A stretch of DNA of 64,000 nt from assembly GCF_023897065.1 (NCBI RefSeq), contig NZ_JAMHIV010000038.1, forward strand, positions 38,767 through 102,766, read 5' to 3'. Below, in pieces: positions 49,378 to 57,641 of this stretch. Positions within the stretch are counted from its first letter, which is position 1, and the number at the start of each line of letters is the position of its first letter. This stretch comes from Crossiella sp. SN42 (lineage in GTDB: Bacteria; Actinomycetota; Actinomycetes; Mycobacteriales; Pseudonocardiaceae). The position numbers and the translations under genes were made by a program. The notes beneath the pieces were generated by a model, which worked only from the letters and a program-made list of their open reading frames with translations, searched no databases and was not told where the DNA came from.

Positions 49378-52077
49378 GTGACCCAACCCGACCGCCATGA
49401 CGCGCGCCGACTGTTGCTGATCGATGGGCACTCGATGGCCTACCGGGCCTTCTTCGCCCTGCCCAAGGAGAACTTCCAGACCGCGACGGGGCAGACCACC
49501 AACGCGGTGTACGGGTTCACCTCGATGCTCATCAACCTCCTGCGGGATGAGCAGCCGTCGCACATCGCGGTCGCCTTCGACGTCTCCCGGGTCACCTTCC
49601 GCACCGAGGCCTACGCCGAGTACAAGGCCACGCGCAGCGCCACGCCGGATGAGTTCCGCGGGCAGGTCAGCCTCATCCAGGAAGTGCTCACCGCGCTGGC
49701 CATCCCGTTCCTGAGCAAGGACAACTACGAGGCCGACGACCTGATCGCCACGCTGACCACCCAGGCGGAGGCGGACGGGTTCGAGGTGCTCATCTGTACC
49801 GGGGACCGGGACGCGCTCCAACTTGTCACCGACAAGACGACCGTGCTGTACCCGGTCAAGGGCGTCTCCGAGCTGACCAGGTACACCCCGGAGGCGGTGC
49901 AGGCCAAGTACGGGCTCTCGCCCAACCAGTACCCGGACTTCGCGGCGCTGCGTGGCGACCCCTCGGACAACCTGCCCAAGATCCCCGGGGTGGGGGAGAA
50001 GACCGTCACCAAGTGGATCCAGGAGTTCGGTTCGCTCAACGGCCTGGTCGACCGGGTGGACGAGGTCAAGGGCAAGGCGGGGGAGAACCTGCGGGCGAAC
50101 CTGGACGCGGTGCTGCTCAACCGGCGGCTCACCGAGCTGGTCCGCGATGTGGAGCTGCCGGTCGGGGTGGCCGACCTGGCCGCGCGGTCCTGGGACCGGG
50201 ACGCGGTGCACCGGCTGTTCGACGAGCTGGAGTTCCGGGTGCTGCGCGAGCGCCTGTTCGCCACCCTGTCCACCGCCGAACCCGAGGCGGAGGAAGGCTT
50301 CGAGGTCACCGGCGAGACCCTGGCGCCCGGCGCGCTCGGCGCCTGGCTGGCCGAGCACGGACGTGGCGGGCGGCTCGGACTGTCCTTTGTGGGCGCCTGG
50401 GCCCGCGGCACCGGCGACCTGACCGGCATCGCGCTGTCCACTGTGGACGGTCAGGGCGCGTTCGTGGACGTGACCGCGCTGACCCCCGAGGACGACGAGG
50501 CGCTCACCGCCTGGCTCGCCGACGCCGGCGCGCCCAAGGCCGCGCACGACGTCAAGGGGCCGCTGTACGCCCTGCGCGCCCGTGGCTGGACGCTCAACGG
50601 GCTCACCTCCGACACCGCGCTGGCCGCCTACCTGGTCCGGCCCGGTCAGCGCTCCTTCGACCTCGGCGACCTGGTGCTGCGCTACCTGCAGCGCGAGCTC
50701 CGGGTGGACGACGCGGGCGAGGACGGCCAGCTGTCCCTGCTGGAGGACGAGAGCGAGACCGCGGCCAAGGCCGCCACCAAGGAGATCCTGCGGGCCCGCG
50801 CGGTGGCCGAGCTGGCCGGCGCACTGGACGAGGAGTTGGAGCGCACCGGCGGGTCCCGGCTGCTCGCCGAGCTGGAGCTGCCGCTGCTGGGCGTGCTGGC
50901 CGAGCTGGAGATGGTCGGCATCGCCGTGGACGACGACCTGCTCACCGAGCTGGAGGCGCACTTCGCCGGCCGGGTCAAGCAGGCCGCCCAGGACGCCTAC
51001 GGGGTGATCGGCAAGGAGATCAACCTCGGCTCGCCCAAGCAGCTGCAGGTGGTGCTCTTCGACGAGCTGAACATGCCCAAGACCAAGCGCACCAAGACCG
51101 GCTACACCACCGACGCCGAGGCGCTGCAGAAGCTCTACGAGGACACCCAGCACCCGTTCATGGCGCACCTGCTCGAGCACCGGGACGCCACCCGCCTGAA
51201 GACCACGGTGGACGGGCTGCTCAAGTCGGTCTCCGACGACGGCCGCATCCACACCACGTTCAACCAGATGATCGCGGCCACCGGGCGGCTGTCCTCCACC
51301 GAGCCGAACCTGCAGAACATCCCGATCCGCACCGAGGAGGGCCGCACCATCCGGCGGGCCTTCGTGGTCGGCGGCGGCTACGCCGAGCTGATGACCGCCG
51401 ACTACAGCCAGATCGAGATGCGCATCATGGCCCACCTGTCCAAGGACGAGGGCCTGATCGCGGCGTTCAACTCCGGCGAGGACCTGCACACCTACGTCGC
51501 CGCCCAGGCCTTCGACGTGCCCACCGAGGAGGTCACCGGCGAGCAGCGCCGCCGGGTCAAGGCCATGTCCTACGGCCTGGCCTACGGCCTATCGGTCTAC
51601 GGCCTGGCCCAGCAGCTGCGGATCTCCGCCGAGGAGTCCCGCGCCCAGATGGACGCCTACTTCGCCCGCTTCGGCGGCGTGCGGGACTACCTCAACGAGA
51701 TCGTGGAGAAGGCGCGCAGGGACGGCTACACCGAGACCATCCTCGGCCGCCGCCGCTACCTGCCCGACCTCAACAGCGACAACCGGCAGCGCCGCGAGAT
51801 GGCCGAGCGGATGGCCCTCAACGCGCCCATCCAGGGCAGCGCCGCCGACATCATCAAGGTGGCCATGCTGGGCGTGCACCAGGCCATCTCCGCCTCCGAC
51901 CTGCGCTCCCGGATGCTGCTGCAGGTGCACGACGAGCTCGTGCTGGAGATCGCCGACGGCGAGCGGGCGGCGGTGGAGGCGCTGGTCCGCGAGCACATGG
52001 GCAACGCCTACCAGCTGGACGTGCCGCTGGACGTCTCGGTCGGCGTCGGCCACTCGTGGGACGAGGCCGCGCACTGA
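49378..52077 (+). CDS. polA: DNA polymerase I
   Basis: An 899-residue DNA polymerase I for primer removal and gap repair. The N-terminal 5'-3' exonuclease (ADDLIATLT; GDRDALQLV) is intact. The middle domain lacks the DxE acidic motif of a proofreading exonuclease, as is usual in actinobacteria. The polymerase domain has motif A DYSQIEMRIM, motif B RRRVKAMSYGLAYG and motif C VHDELVLEI. GTG at 49378 opens the standard N-terminus (LLLIDGHSMAYRAFF). Confidence 0.96.
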   Translation: MTQPDRHDARRLLLIDGHSMAYRAFFALPKENFQTATGQTTNAVYGFTSMLINLLRDEQPSHIAVAFDVSRVTFRTEAYAEYKATRSATPDEFRGQVSLIQEVLTALAIPFLSKDNYEADDLIATLTTQAEADGFEVLICTGDRDALQLVTDKTTVLYPVKGVSELTRYTPEAVQAKYGLSPNQYPDFAALRGDPSDNLPKIPGVGEKTVTKWIQEFGSLNGLVDRVDEVKGKAGENLRANLDAVLLNRRLTELVRDVELPVGVADLAARSWDRDAVHRLFDELEFRVLRERLFATLSTAEPEAEEGFEVTGETLAPGALGAWLAEHGRGGRLGLSFVGAWARGTGDLTGIALSTVDGQGAFVDVTALTPEDDEALTAWLADAGAPKAAHDVKGPLYALRARGWTLNGLTSDTALAAYLVRPGQRSFDLGDLVLRYLQRELRVDDAGEDGQLSLLEDESETAAKAATKEILRARAVAELAGALDEELERTGGSRLLAELELPLLGVLAELEMVGIAVDDDLLTELEAHFAGRVKQAAQDAYGVIGKEINLGSPKQLQVVLFDELNMPKTKRTKTGYTTDAEALQKLYEDTQHPFMAHLLEHRDATRLKTTVDGLLKSVSDDGRIHTTFNQMIAATGRLSSTEPNLQNIPIRTEEGRTIRRAFVVGGGYAELMTADYSQIEMRIMAHLSKDEGLIAAFNSGEDLHTYVAAQAFDVPTEEVTGEQRRRVKAMSYGLAYGLSVYGLAQQLRISAEESRAQMDAYFARFGGVRDYLNEIVEKARRDGYTETILGRRRYLPDLNSDNRQRREMAERMALNAPIQGSAADIIKVAMLGVHQAISASDLRSRMLLQVHDELVLEIADGERAAVEALVREHMGNAYQLDVPLDVSVGVGHSWDEAAH

Positions 52078-52098
52078 CCCCGGGGGTCGCCCCGCGGG

Positions 52099-52383
52099 TC
52101 AGCGCTGCTGGTCCTCGGGGCGACCCAGGGTGATCCCGCCGGTCACCGTGTCGGCCTGGACCACCGAGCCGTGCACCGTGCCGGTGATCGTGTTGCGGGT
52201 GCCGCCGCGCGCCTCGGGCTCGCCGCGCTGCGCCCACACCGCCACCCCGGCCGCGGCCAGGGTCAGCACGCCCAGCGCCACCCACGCCCACACGTTCGTG
52301 CCCAGGTCGGTGGCCACGTTGACGGTGACGCCGATACCGGAGGCGACCAGCGCTGACAGCAGGGCGACCAACCAGCGGCGCAT
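52099..52383 (-). CDS. small membrane protein with beta-turn tail
   Basis: A 94-residue protein with two transmembrane helices (residues ~5-20 and ~31-50) and a tail NTITGTVHGSVVQADTVTGG, a pattern seen in many uncharacterised actinomycete proteins. It is convergent with polA. Function unknown. Confidence 0.68.
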   Translation of the reverse strand: MRRWLVALLSALVASGIGVTVNVATDLGTNVWAWVALGVLTLAAAGVAVWAQRGEPEARGGTRNTITGTVHGSVVQADTVTGGITLGRPEDQQR

Positions 52384-52443
52384 TCGAGCGGCCTCCTCGT
52401 ATCAGGGCGTGTGACCGCAGGGTACGGCAGTAGGCTGCCCGCC

Positions 52444-53004
52444 GTGCTGCTCCAGTGGAACGAGCCACTTCACCTGAAACCCCAACGCATCCTCGTCGCC
52501 GGGGCCTCCGGCGCGGGCAAGACGACCATGGTCGGCGAGCTGGGCCGGATCTTCGCCTTGCCGACCGTGGAGCTGGACGCGCTCTACCACGGTCCACAGT
52601 GGATTCCCCGGCCCACCTTCCTTGCCGAGGTCACCGAGTTCGCCACCAGCGATGAGTGGGTCTGCGAGTGGCAGTACGACTCGGTGCGGCCGCTGCTGGC
52701 CGAACGCGCCGAGCTGATGGTCTGGCTGGACCACCCCCGGCACACCGTGATCCGGCGGGTCGCCTGGCGCACCTACCAGCGCCGCCGCCGCGGCGAGAAG
52801 CTGTGGAACGGGGAGCAGGAACCGCCGCTGCGCACCATCTTCACCGACCCGGAGCACGTGGTGCGCTGGGCCTGGTCCACCTATCCGAAGGTGCGGGCCA
52901 GGGTGCGCGAGCTGCTGCCCACCGAGCTGCCCGTGGTGCGGCTGCGCGGCCAGCGCCAGGTCGACGCCTGGCTGCGCGCCATCGCCGGACCCCACGCTGG
53001 GTAG
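52444..53004 (+). CDS. P-loop nucleotide kinase-like ATPase
   Basis: A 186-residue AAA-type P-loop protein with Walker A GASGAGKTTM and downstream adenylate-kinase/FlaR-like features (VELDALYHGPQW, VWLDHPRHTVIRR, and a basic YQRRRRGEKLWN lid). It may phosphorylate a small molecule or modulate DNA topology. GTG at 52444 is chosen; GTG at 52411 is an alternative. Its stop lies at the edge of ABC transporter debris. Confidence 0.75.
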   Translation: MLLQWNEPLHLKPQRILVAGASGAGKTTMVGELGRIFALPTVELDALYHGPQWIPRPTFLAEVTEFATSDEWVCEWQYDSVRPLLAERAELMVWLDHPRHTVIRRVAWRTYQRRRRGEKLWNGEQEPPLRTIFTDPEHVVRWAWSTYPKVRARVRELLPTELPVVRLRGQRQVDAWLRAIAGPHAG

Positions 53005-53320
53005 GCCCGGACAACTACGTCGAGCTGTTCACCCAGGACGACCGCTACCGCACCGCGGTGGTGGCGACGCTGACGTACGTGCCTCGGTGCGCCCGGTCGA
53101 GGAGCTGCTCGGCGCGGCCGGGTTCGGCACTGTCCTGGGCAACTCGCTGCTCGTGACCACCAGCACCGCGCTGGGCACCATGGTCTCCTGCGCGCTGTTC
53201 AGCTTCATCCGGGCCTGGAACTACTTCTTCACCCAGTCCCTGGTGCCGATACTCCTGTTCTTTCTTGCCTTCCAACGCTTCCTGGTTCAAGGTGTAGCGA
53301 CCTCGGGCCTGAAGGGGTGA
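53005..53320 (+). pseudogene. remnants of sugar ABC transporter permease genes
   Basis: A frame reading WVGPDNYVELFTQDDRYRTA matches the N-terminal region of MalF-type permeases, then a second frame gives FGTVLGNSLLVTTSTALGT (early MalG helix) fused to LVPILLFFLAFQRFLVQGVA (MalG C-terminus). Most of both genes is gone. The next gene is YesL-like, a usual neighbour of sugar ABC operons, which supports loss of a complete operon here. Confidence 0.7.
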
Positions 53321-53326
53321 GCGCCG

Positions 53327-53929
53327 ATGGCGGATCGGACGCCTGCCGGCCACCTGCGCGGCTCCGCCGTGTGGTGGGACCGCCTGTCCACGCTGTCCGA
53401 CACCGTGCTGCTCGGCCTGCTCGTCGCGGCCTGCGCGGTGCCGGTGCTGACCCTGCCCGCGGGGTTCGCCGCCGCCTGCGCGGTCACCGCCCGCTGGCGC
53501 GACGGCGAGGCCCCGGCGCTGCTGCCGGTCTTCCGCGCCACCCTCGGCAACGGCCTGCGCCGCCACCTGCTCGCCGGCACCGGCTTCCTCGCGGTGACCG
53601 CGTTGCTCACCCTGAACCTGATGCTGCTGGCCGACCTGGAACTGCCCGGCGGCTGGGTGCTGCACTGGCTGGTCCGCCTGGTCACCCTGTGGGCCTTCGC
53701 GCTGCTCCTGCTGGCCGCGGCCATCGTCGGCGCCACCGGCCGCGGCTGGCTGGCCGCCGCCCGCGTGGCCTACGACAAGGCGGTGCTCGACCCCGGGGGC
53801 TTCCTGCTGGTGGCCTGCGCGCTCGCCGCGGCCGGGGTGCTGGTGTGGGCGCTGCCGCCACTGCTGCTGGTGGTCGCCGGACCGCTCGCGGTGGCCGCCA
53901 CCGCGGTCAGCCTGCGCGAGGAGCCCTAG
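53327..53929 (+). CDS. YesL/DUF624-family membrane protein
   Basis: A 200-residue protein with about five transmembrane helices that resembles YesL (DUF624), small proteins encoded beside sugar ABC transporters. Role in sugar uptake is presumed but unproven. The decayed permease genes just upstream make it an orphan of the lost operon. Confidence 0.75.
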   Translation: MADRTPAGHLRGSAVWWDRLSTLSDTVLLGLLVAACAVPVLTLPAGFAAACAVTARWRDGEAPALLPVFRATLGNGLRRHLLAGTGFLAVTALLTLNLMLLADLELPGGWVLHWLVRLVTLWAFALLLLAAAIVGATGRGWLAAARVAYDKAVLDPGGFLLVACALAAAGVLVWALPPLLLVVAGPLAVAATAVSLREEP

Positions 53930-53937
53930 GACACGCC

Positions 53938-55059
53938 CTAGCGGCTGTGCAGCGGCATCCAGCCCACCCCGTCCACGGTGTGCCAGTACTTGCTGCCCTC
54001 CACCAGCAGGTAGCCGGTGCGAATGCGGTGGACCTGGGAGTTGGCAGGCAGCTTCTCACCGCGGCCGGCCTGCCGGAAGGACCGCGCGCCCTCATCGAGC
54101 ACCCAGCTCCGGCCCTCGATGTCGAGCGCGACCAGCTGCCCGCCGGGCCGGGGCAGCATGCTTGTCATCGAGCGCGGGTGTTCGTCCCGCTTGCCGTCCT
54201 GCCAGAGGAGCTCCCAGCGCTCGCCGCGCTGGCGGTACAGGGCCGAGCGGCTGGCCGTGGCCGACTCCGCCCGCCCGTCGTGGGTGATCAGCTGGATGAA
54301 GCCGACCTCGCCGGACTCGGCCACCTCGACCTGCACGACCGTGCCCGGACCACCTGACGGCAGCTCGGCCAGCCGCCAGCTGCGGCCCTCATCAGCGCTG
54401 GTGGCCACCACCGGCCGCCCGTCCTGCTTGCCGACCACCCGCCAGCGGCCCTTGGTGTCCGGGAACGGCAGGGGGTAGGCCTCGGCCAGCGGCGGCAGGG
54501 TGCGCAGCTCGGCCCGCCGCCCGGACTCCGGCAGCAGCACCATGATCTTCGGCAGGCAGGCCGCCCCCGGCTGGCAGTACCGCTCCAGCAGGCCACCCGC
54601 CGGGATCGAGTCCACCGGCGCGGCGTCCTCGGTCACCTTGCTCCAGGTACGCCCCCGATCCGCGCTGAACCAGTGCGCACCTTCGTTGGCCCGCACGACC
54701 AGCCGCTGCTGCCCGAGCGCCGTCACTCCGACCGACAGCCGCGAACGCTCGCCGCGCAGCTCCTCCGGCAGGTCGGCGAAGGTGATCCCGCCGTCCTCGG
54801 ACTCCATCAGCGTGTGCGCGCACCGGGGTTCGGTCTGCCCCCGGCAGTGCCCGAGCACACCGAAGAAGTGCCGCCCGGCGACCACGTCCACCGAGCGCAG
54901 CTGCGGCACCGCGGGCTCCTCGGCCACCGTGGTGGTCGGTCCCGGCGGTGGCGCGGGCGGGTCGGTGTCTTCGCGCAGCACGACCACCGTGGCCACCAGC
55001 ACCGCCGTGATCGTCACCCCGGTCAGCAGCGCCCGCCGCCGCGCGGACAGCTCGGTCAC
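53938..55059 (-). CDS. membrane-anchored BNR/sialidase-like beta-propeller
   Basis: A 373-residue protein with one N-terminal membrane anchor (LLTGVTITAVLVATVVVL) and an extracytoplasmic domain with repeated BNR-type boxes (SADRGRTW, SADEGRSW, SEDGGITF), the Asp-box turns of beta-propellers such as sialidases and photosystem assembly factors. No catalytic set is obvious. GTG at 55059 is chosen because the frame upstream runs into the inverted-repeat element. Confidence 0.75.
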   Translation of the reverse strand: MTELSARRRALLTGVTITAVLVATVVVLREDTDPPAPPPGPTTTVAEEPAVPQLRSVDVVAGRHFFGVLGHCRGQTEPRCAHTLMESEDGGITFADLPEELRGERSRLSVGVTALGQQRLVVRANEGAHWFSADRGRTWSKVTEDAAPVDSIPAGGLLERYCQPGAACLPKIMVLLPESGRRAELRTLPPLAEAYPLPFPDTKGRWRVVGKQDGRPVVATSADEGRSWRLAELPSGGPGTVVQVEVAESGEVGFIQLITHDGRAESATASRSALYRQRGERWELLWQDGKRDEHPRSMTSMLPRPGGQLVALDIEGRSWVLDEGARSFRQAGRGEKLPANSQVHRIRTGYLLVEGSKYWHTVDGVGWMPLHSR

Positions 55060-55128
55060 CGGCGACCACCCCCTCGTCCCCTGGCGTCCCCGATCGGCCA
55101 AGGCTACCGGCGCTGGGCCCGGCACGGG

Positions 55129-55296
55129 GCTAGGTCGTGTCCTCACAGTCCCGCCCGCGATAGCCGCGCCGGTTTGGTCGCTGGCGGCACGGCCGGAACG
55201 CCCGGATACGTCCGGTATGAGGCCGTCCCGGCCGCACCGCCAGCGACCAAACCGATCACGACTTTCGCAGACGGGACTGTGAGGACACGACCTAGC
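55129..55296. repeat. 168-bp element with 25-bp terminal inverted repeats (MITE-like)
   Basis: Arms 55129-55153 and 55272-55296 are exact reverse complements over 25 bp (TAGGTCGTGTCCTCACAGTC core). Inside, 18-bp arms at 55170-55187 and 55237-55254 (CGGTTTGGTCGCTGGCGG) repeat the symmetry. It sits in the intergenic space; its right end supplies the TAG stop of the kinase gene. It looks like a non-autonomous transposon or hairpin element. Confidence 0.65.
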
Positions 55297-56944
55297 GCGG
55301 CCCCGCCACCTCCGCCGCCTTCCGCGCCGCCGCCGTCACCCAGGGCAGCTCCGCCGTGCCCCGGCTCAGGTTCACGTAGAGGGCGCGCGCGTGCGCCACG
55401 TACCGGTGCCGCCGCGTCAGGTAGCCGTACTGCGTCGCCCGGTGGTAGTCGCCCTGGCACACCGTCGAACCCGCGCCCTGCCGGGGACACCAGATGCCCC
55501 AGTCCGCGGTGTTCGTGCCGCTGAGCTCGCCGAAGGCGGTGTTCGCGGTGGCCGCGTCGGGCAGCGGGAGCACCACCACCGAGATCAGCACCTGGTCGGA
55601 GTGGTCCACGTAGGTCGCGGCGAGCATGGTGGTGCACCTGGCCCTGCGCAACGCGTCCCGCACCGGTGCCCGCTCGGCGTTGCCCAGGCAGCTCTGCTGG
55701 CCGCCGCTGCGCAGGGTGTACTCCACGTTCTTGCTGTCCCGGAAGGACTTCGGCAGCAGCGCCTCGGTGGTCAGCGGGGTGCGGTCGGTGTCTTGCCGGT
55801 CCAGGCTCTTCGGGTCGGCGGCGGTGCTGGCCGGGGCGGCGGTGCTGGCGGGGGCCGCGGTGACGCGCTGCGCGGTGGTGGCCGGGGTGGCGCGTCCGGT
55901 GGTGGCGCGGGTGGTGCGTTCCGTGGTGGCCGTGGTCGTGCGCGCCGTGGTGGTGCTCGTGCTCAGGCCGAGACCGCCGTTGACGAAGTCGGCGAACGGC
56001 TGGTGCTGGGAGTACGCCAGCACCAGCACCGCGATGGTGCCCAGCACCGCGGCCACCACCCGGCCGGACCGCGCGGGCGGTGCCACCACCGGCGGCGGGA
56101 GGTCGTCGGTCAGCGTGGTCGAGGCCGGGTCGAGCAGCTGCCGCGCCTCGGTCGCGCTGGGCCGCCGCTCCGGGTCCTTGGCCAGCAGCCGGGCGATCAG
56201 CGGCGCCAGCTCACCGGCGTGCTTCATCGGCGGTGGCTCGTCGAACCGGATCGCGTCCAGGGTCGAGCGCGGCGGCTCCCGCCGGAACGGCGAGACGCCC
56301 TCCACCGCCCGGTAGAGCGTCACCCCCAGCGAGAACAGGTCGCTCGGCGCCGCACCGGCCGCTCCGGCGGCCCGCTCCGGCGACAGGTACTCCAGGGTGC
56401 CGATGATCATCCCGGACTCGGTGACCTGCGGGTCGGCCTCGTGCACCGCGATGCCGAAGTCGGTGAGCAGCACCTCGCCGCCCTCGGCCAGCATCACGTT
56501 GGCGGGCTTGACATCCCGGTGCGTGATCCGCGCCGCGTGCACCGCCTCCAGCGCCGCCAGCAGCGCCGTCGCGACCTCCCTGACCTCGGCCACCGGCAGC
56601 CTGCGCCGCTCCTTGAGCCGCTCACCCAGCGACCGCCCGGCCACCAGCCGCATCACCAGCCACGGCTTGTCGTCCTCGATCACGATGTCATGCACCGGCA
56701 CGATGTTCGGGTGCTCCCGCAGCGCGGCGGCGTTGCGCGCCTCCCGCTCCGCGCGCGTCAGCCGCTCGGCGTGCTGCTCCTGCGACAGCGCGGGCGGCAG
56801 CCACACCTCCTTGACCGCCACCGGCACCCGCAGCGTCTCGTCGTAGGCCCGCCACACCCGCCCGAACCCACCGGCGGCCAGCCGTTCGGCCAGCCGGTAG
56901 CGCCCGCCGACCAGCCGCCCGGTCCGCGCTTCCTCCTGTGCCAT
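55292..56944 (-). CDS. transmembrane Ser/Thr protein kinase
   Basis: A 550-residue PknB-type kinase. Residues ~10-270 have the Gly loop AAGGFGRVW, the Lys in VAVKEV, catalytic loop HRDVKPANV and DFG. One transmembrane helix (AAVLGTIAVLVLAY, around 300) leads to a Thr/Arg-rich linker and an outer sensor domain with three or four Cys. ATG at 56944 begins the protein. The stop codon lies inside the inverted-repeat element, so the true C-terminus might have been altered. Confidence 0.92.
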   Translation of the reverse strand: MAQEEARTGRLVGGRYRLAERLAAGGFGRVWRAYDETLRVPVAVKEVWLPPALSQEQHAERLTRAEREARNAAALREHPNIVPVHDIVIEDDKPWLVMRLVAGRSLGERLKERRRLPVAEVREVATALLAALEAVHAARITHRDVKPANVMLAEGGEVLLTDFGIAVHEADPQVTESGMIIGTLEYLSPERAAGAAGAAPSDLFSLGVTLYRAVEGVSPFRREPPRSTLDAIRFDEPPPMKHAGELAPLIARLLAKDPERRPSATEARQLLDPASTTLTDDLPPPVVAPPARSGRVVAAVLGTIAVLVLAYSQHQPFADFVNGGLGLSTSTTTARTTTATTERTTRATTGRATPATTAQRVTAAPASTAAPASTAADPKSLDRQDTDRTPLTTEALLPKSFRDSKNVEYTLRSGGQQSCLGNAERAPVRDALRRARCTTMLAATYVDHSDQVLISVVVLPLPDAATANTAFGELSGTNTADWGIWCPRQGAGSTVCQGDYHRATQYGYLTRRHRYVAHARALYVNLSRGTAELPWVTAAARKAAEVAGPR

Positions 56945-57012
56945 GAACCCCCACCAGGCATCCGGCTCCGCAGTGAGCCACCCACTCTGCCCGGCGCGGC
57001 GGCGGGAAAGAT

Positions 57013-57030
57013 ATCGGTAGGAGTACCGAT
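57013..57030. promoter_or_regulatory. short inverted repeat upstream of the kinase
   Basis: ATCGGTA and TACCGAT flank GGAG, 69 bases before the kinase start. It could be an operator or a weak terminator of the TetR operon. Confidence 0.35.
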
Positions 57031-57041
57031 TCCGGCACAGC

Positions 57042-57641
57042 TCAGCGCTTGCCCCGACCCATGCCCCTGACCAACAGCATCACCGACTCGCGGACCTCCT
57101 CGCGGGTCCGCTGCCGCTGGAAGGTCTGCCAGTCCAGCGCCACCACCAGCAGCGTGCCGAACAGCGCCGCCGAGGCGGTGCCCACCTCCACCCCGCACAG
57201 CCGTCCCGCGTCCGCGTGCCGCTGCAGCACCCGCTTGACGATGGCCACGATGTCATCGCGCAGCAGCGAGAGCGTGCCGTGGAACTGGCCCGGCGTCCGC
57301 CACATCTCGCTCACCAGCAGCTGCGCGAACTCCGGGTACTCGCCGAAGAACAGCAGCGCCCCGTCCACCAGGGTCTCCACCGAGGACTCGGTGTCCGGCA
57401 CCTCCTCGGCCCGGCGCAGCTGCCCGGCCAACAGGTCCACCCCGTGCCGCAGCAGCGCCTCGACCAGCCCGTCCTTGCTGCCGAAGTTGTAGTAGACGGT
57501 GCCCTTGGCCACCCCGGCGCTGGCCGCGATCTCGTCCACGGTGACCCCGGCCGCGCCGCGCTCGCCGATCAGGCGCAGCGCGGCGTCGAACAGCTTCTGC
57601 TTGCTGGTGGTCTTGCGCACCGTCTTCGCCGCGGTGTTCAC
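57042..57641 (-). CDS. TetR-family regulator
   Basis: A 199-residue TetR regulator: HTH at residues ~30-55 (TVDEIAASAGVAKGTVYYNF) and a ligand domain. The recognition helix shares KGTVY with the TetR at 11698. GTG overlaps the YhgE stop (GTGA). It is last of three genes; the perfect palindrome at 60295-60318 is its likely operator. Confidence 0.88.
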   Translation of the reverse strand: MNTAAKTVRKTTSKQKLFDAALRLIGERGAAGVTVDEIAASAGVAKGTVYYNFGSKDGLVEALLRHGVDLLAGQLRRAEEVPDTESSVETLVDGALLFFGEYPEFAQLLVSEMWRTPGQFHGTLSLLRDDIVAIVKRVLQRHADAGRLCGVEVGTASAALFGTLLVVALDWQTFQRQRTREEVRESVMLLVRGMGRGKR

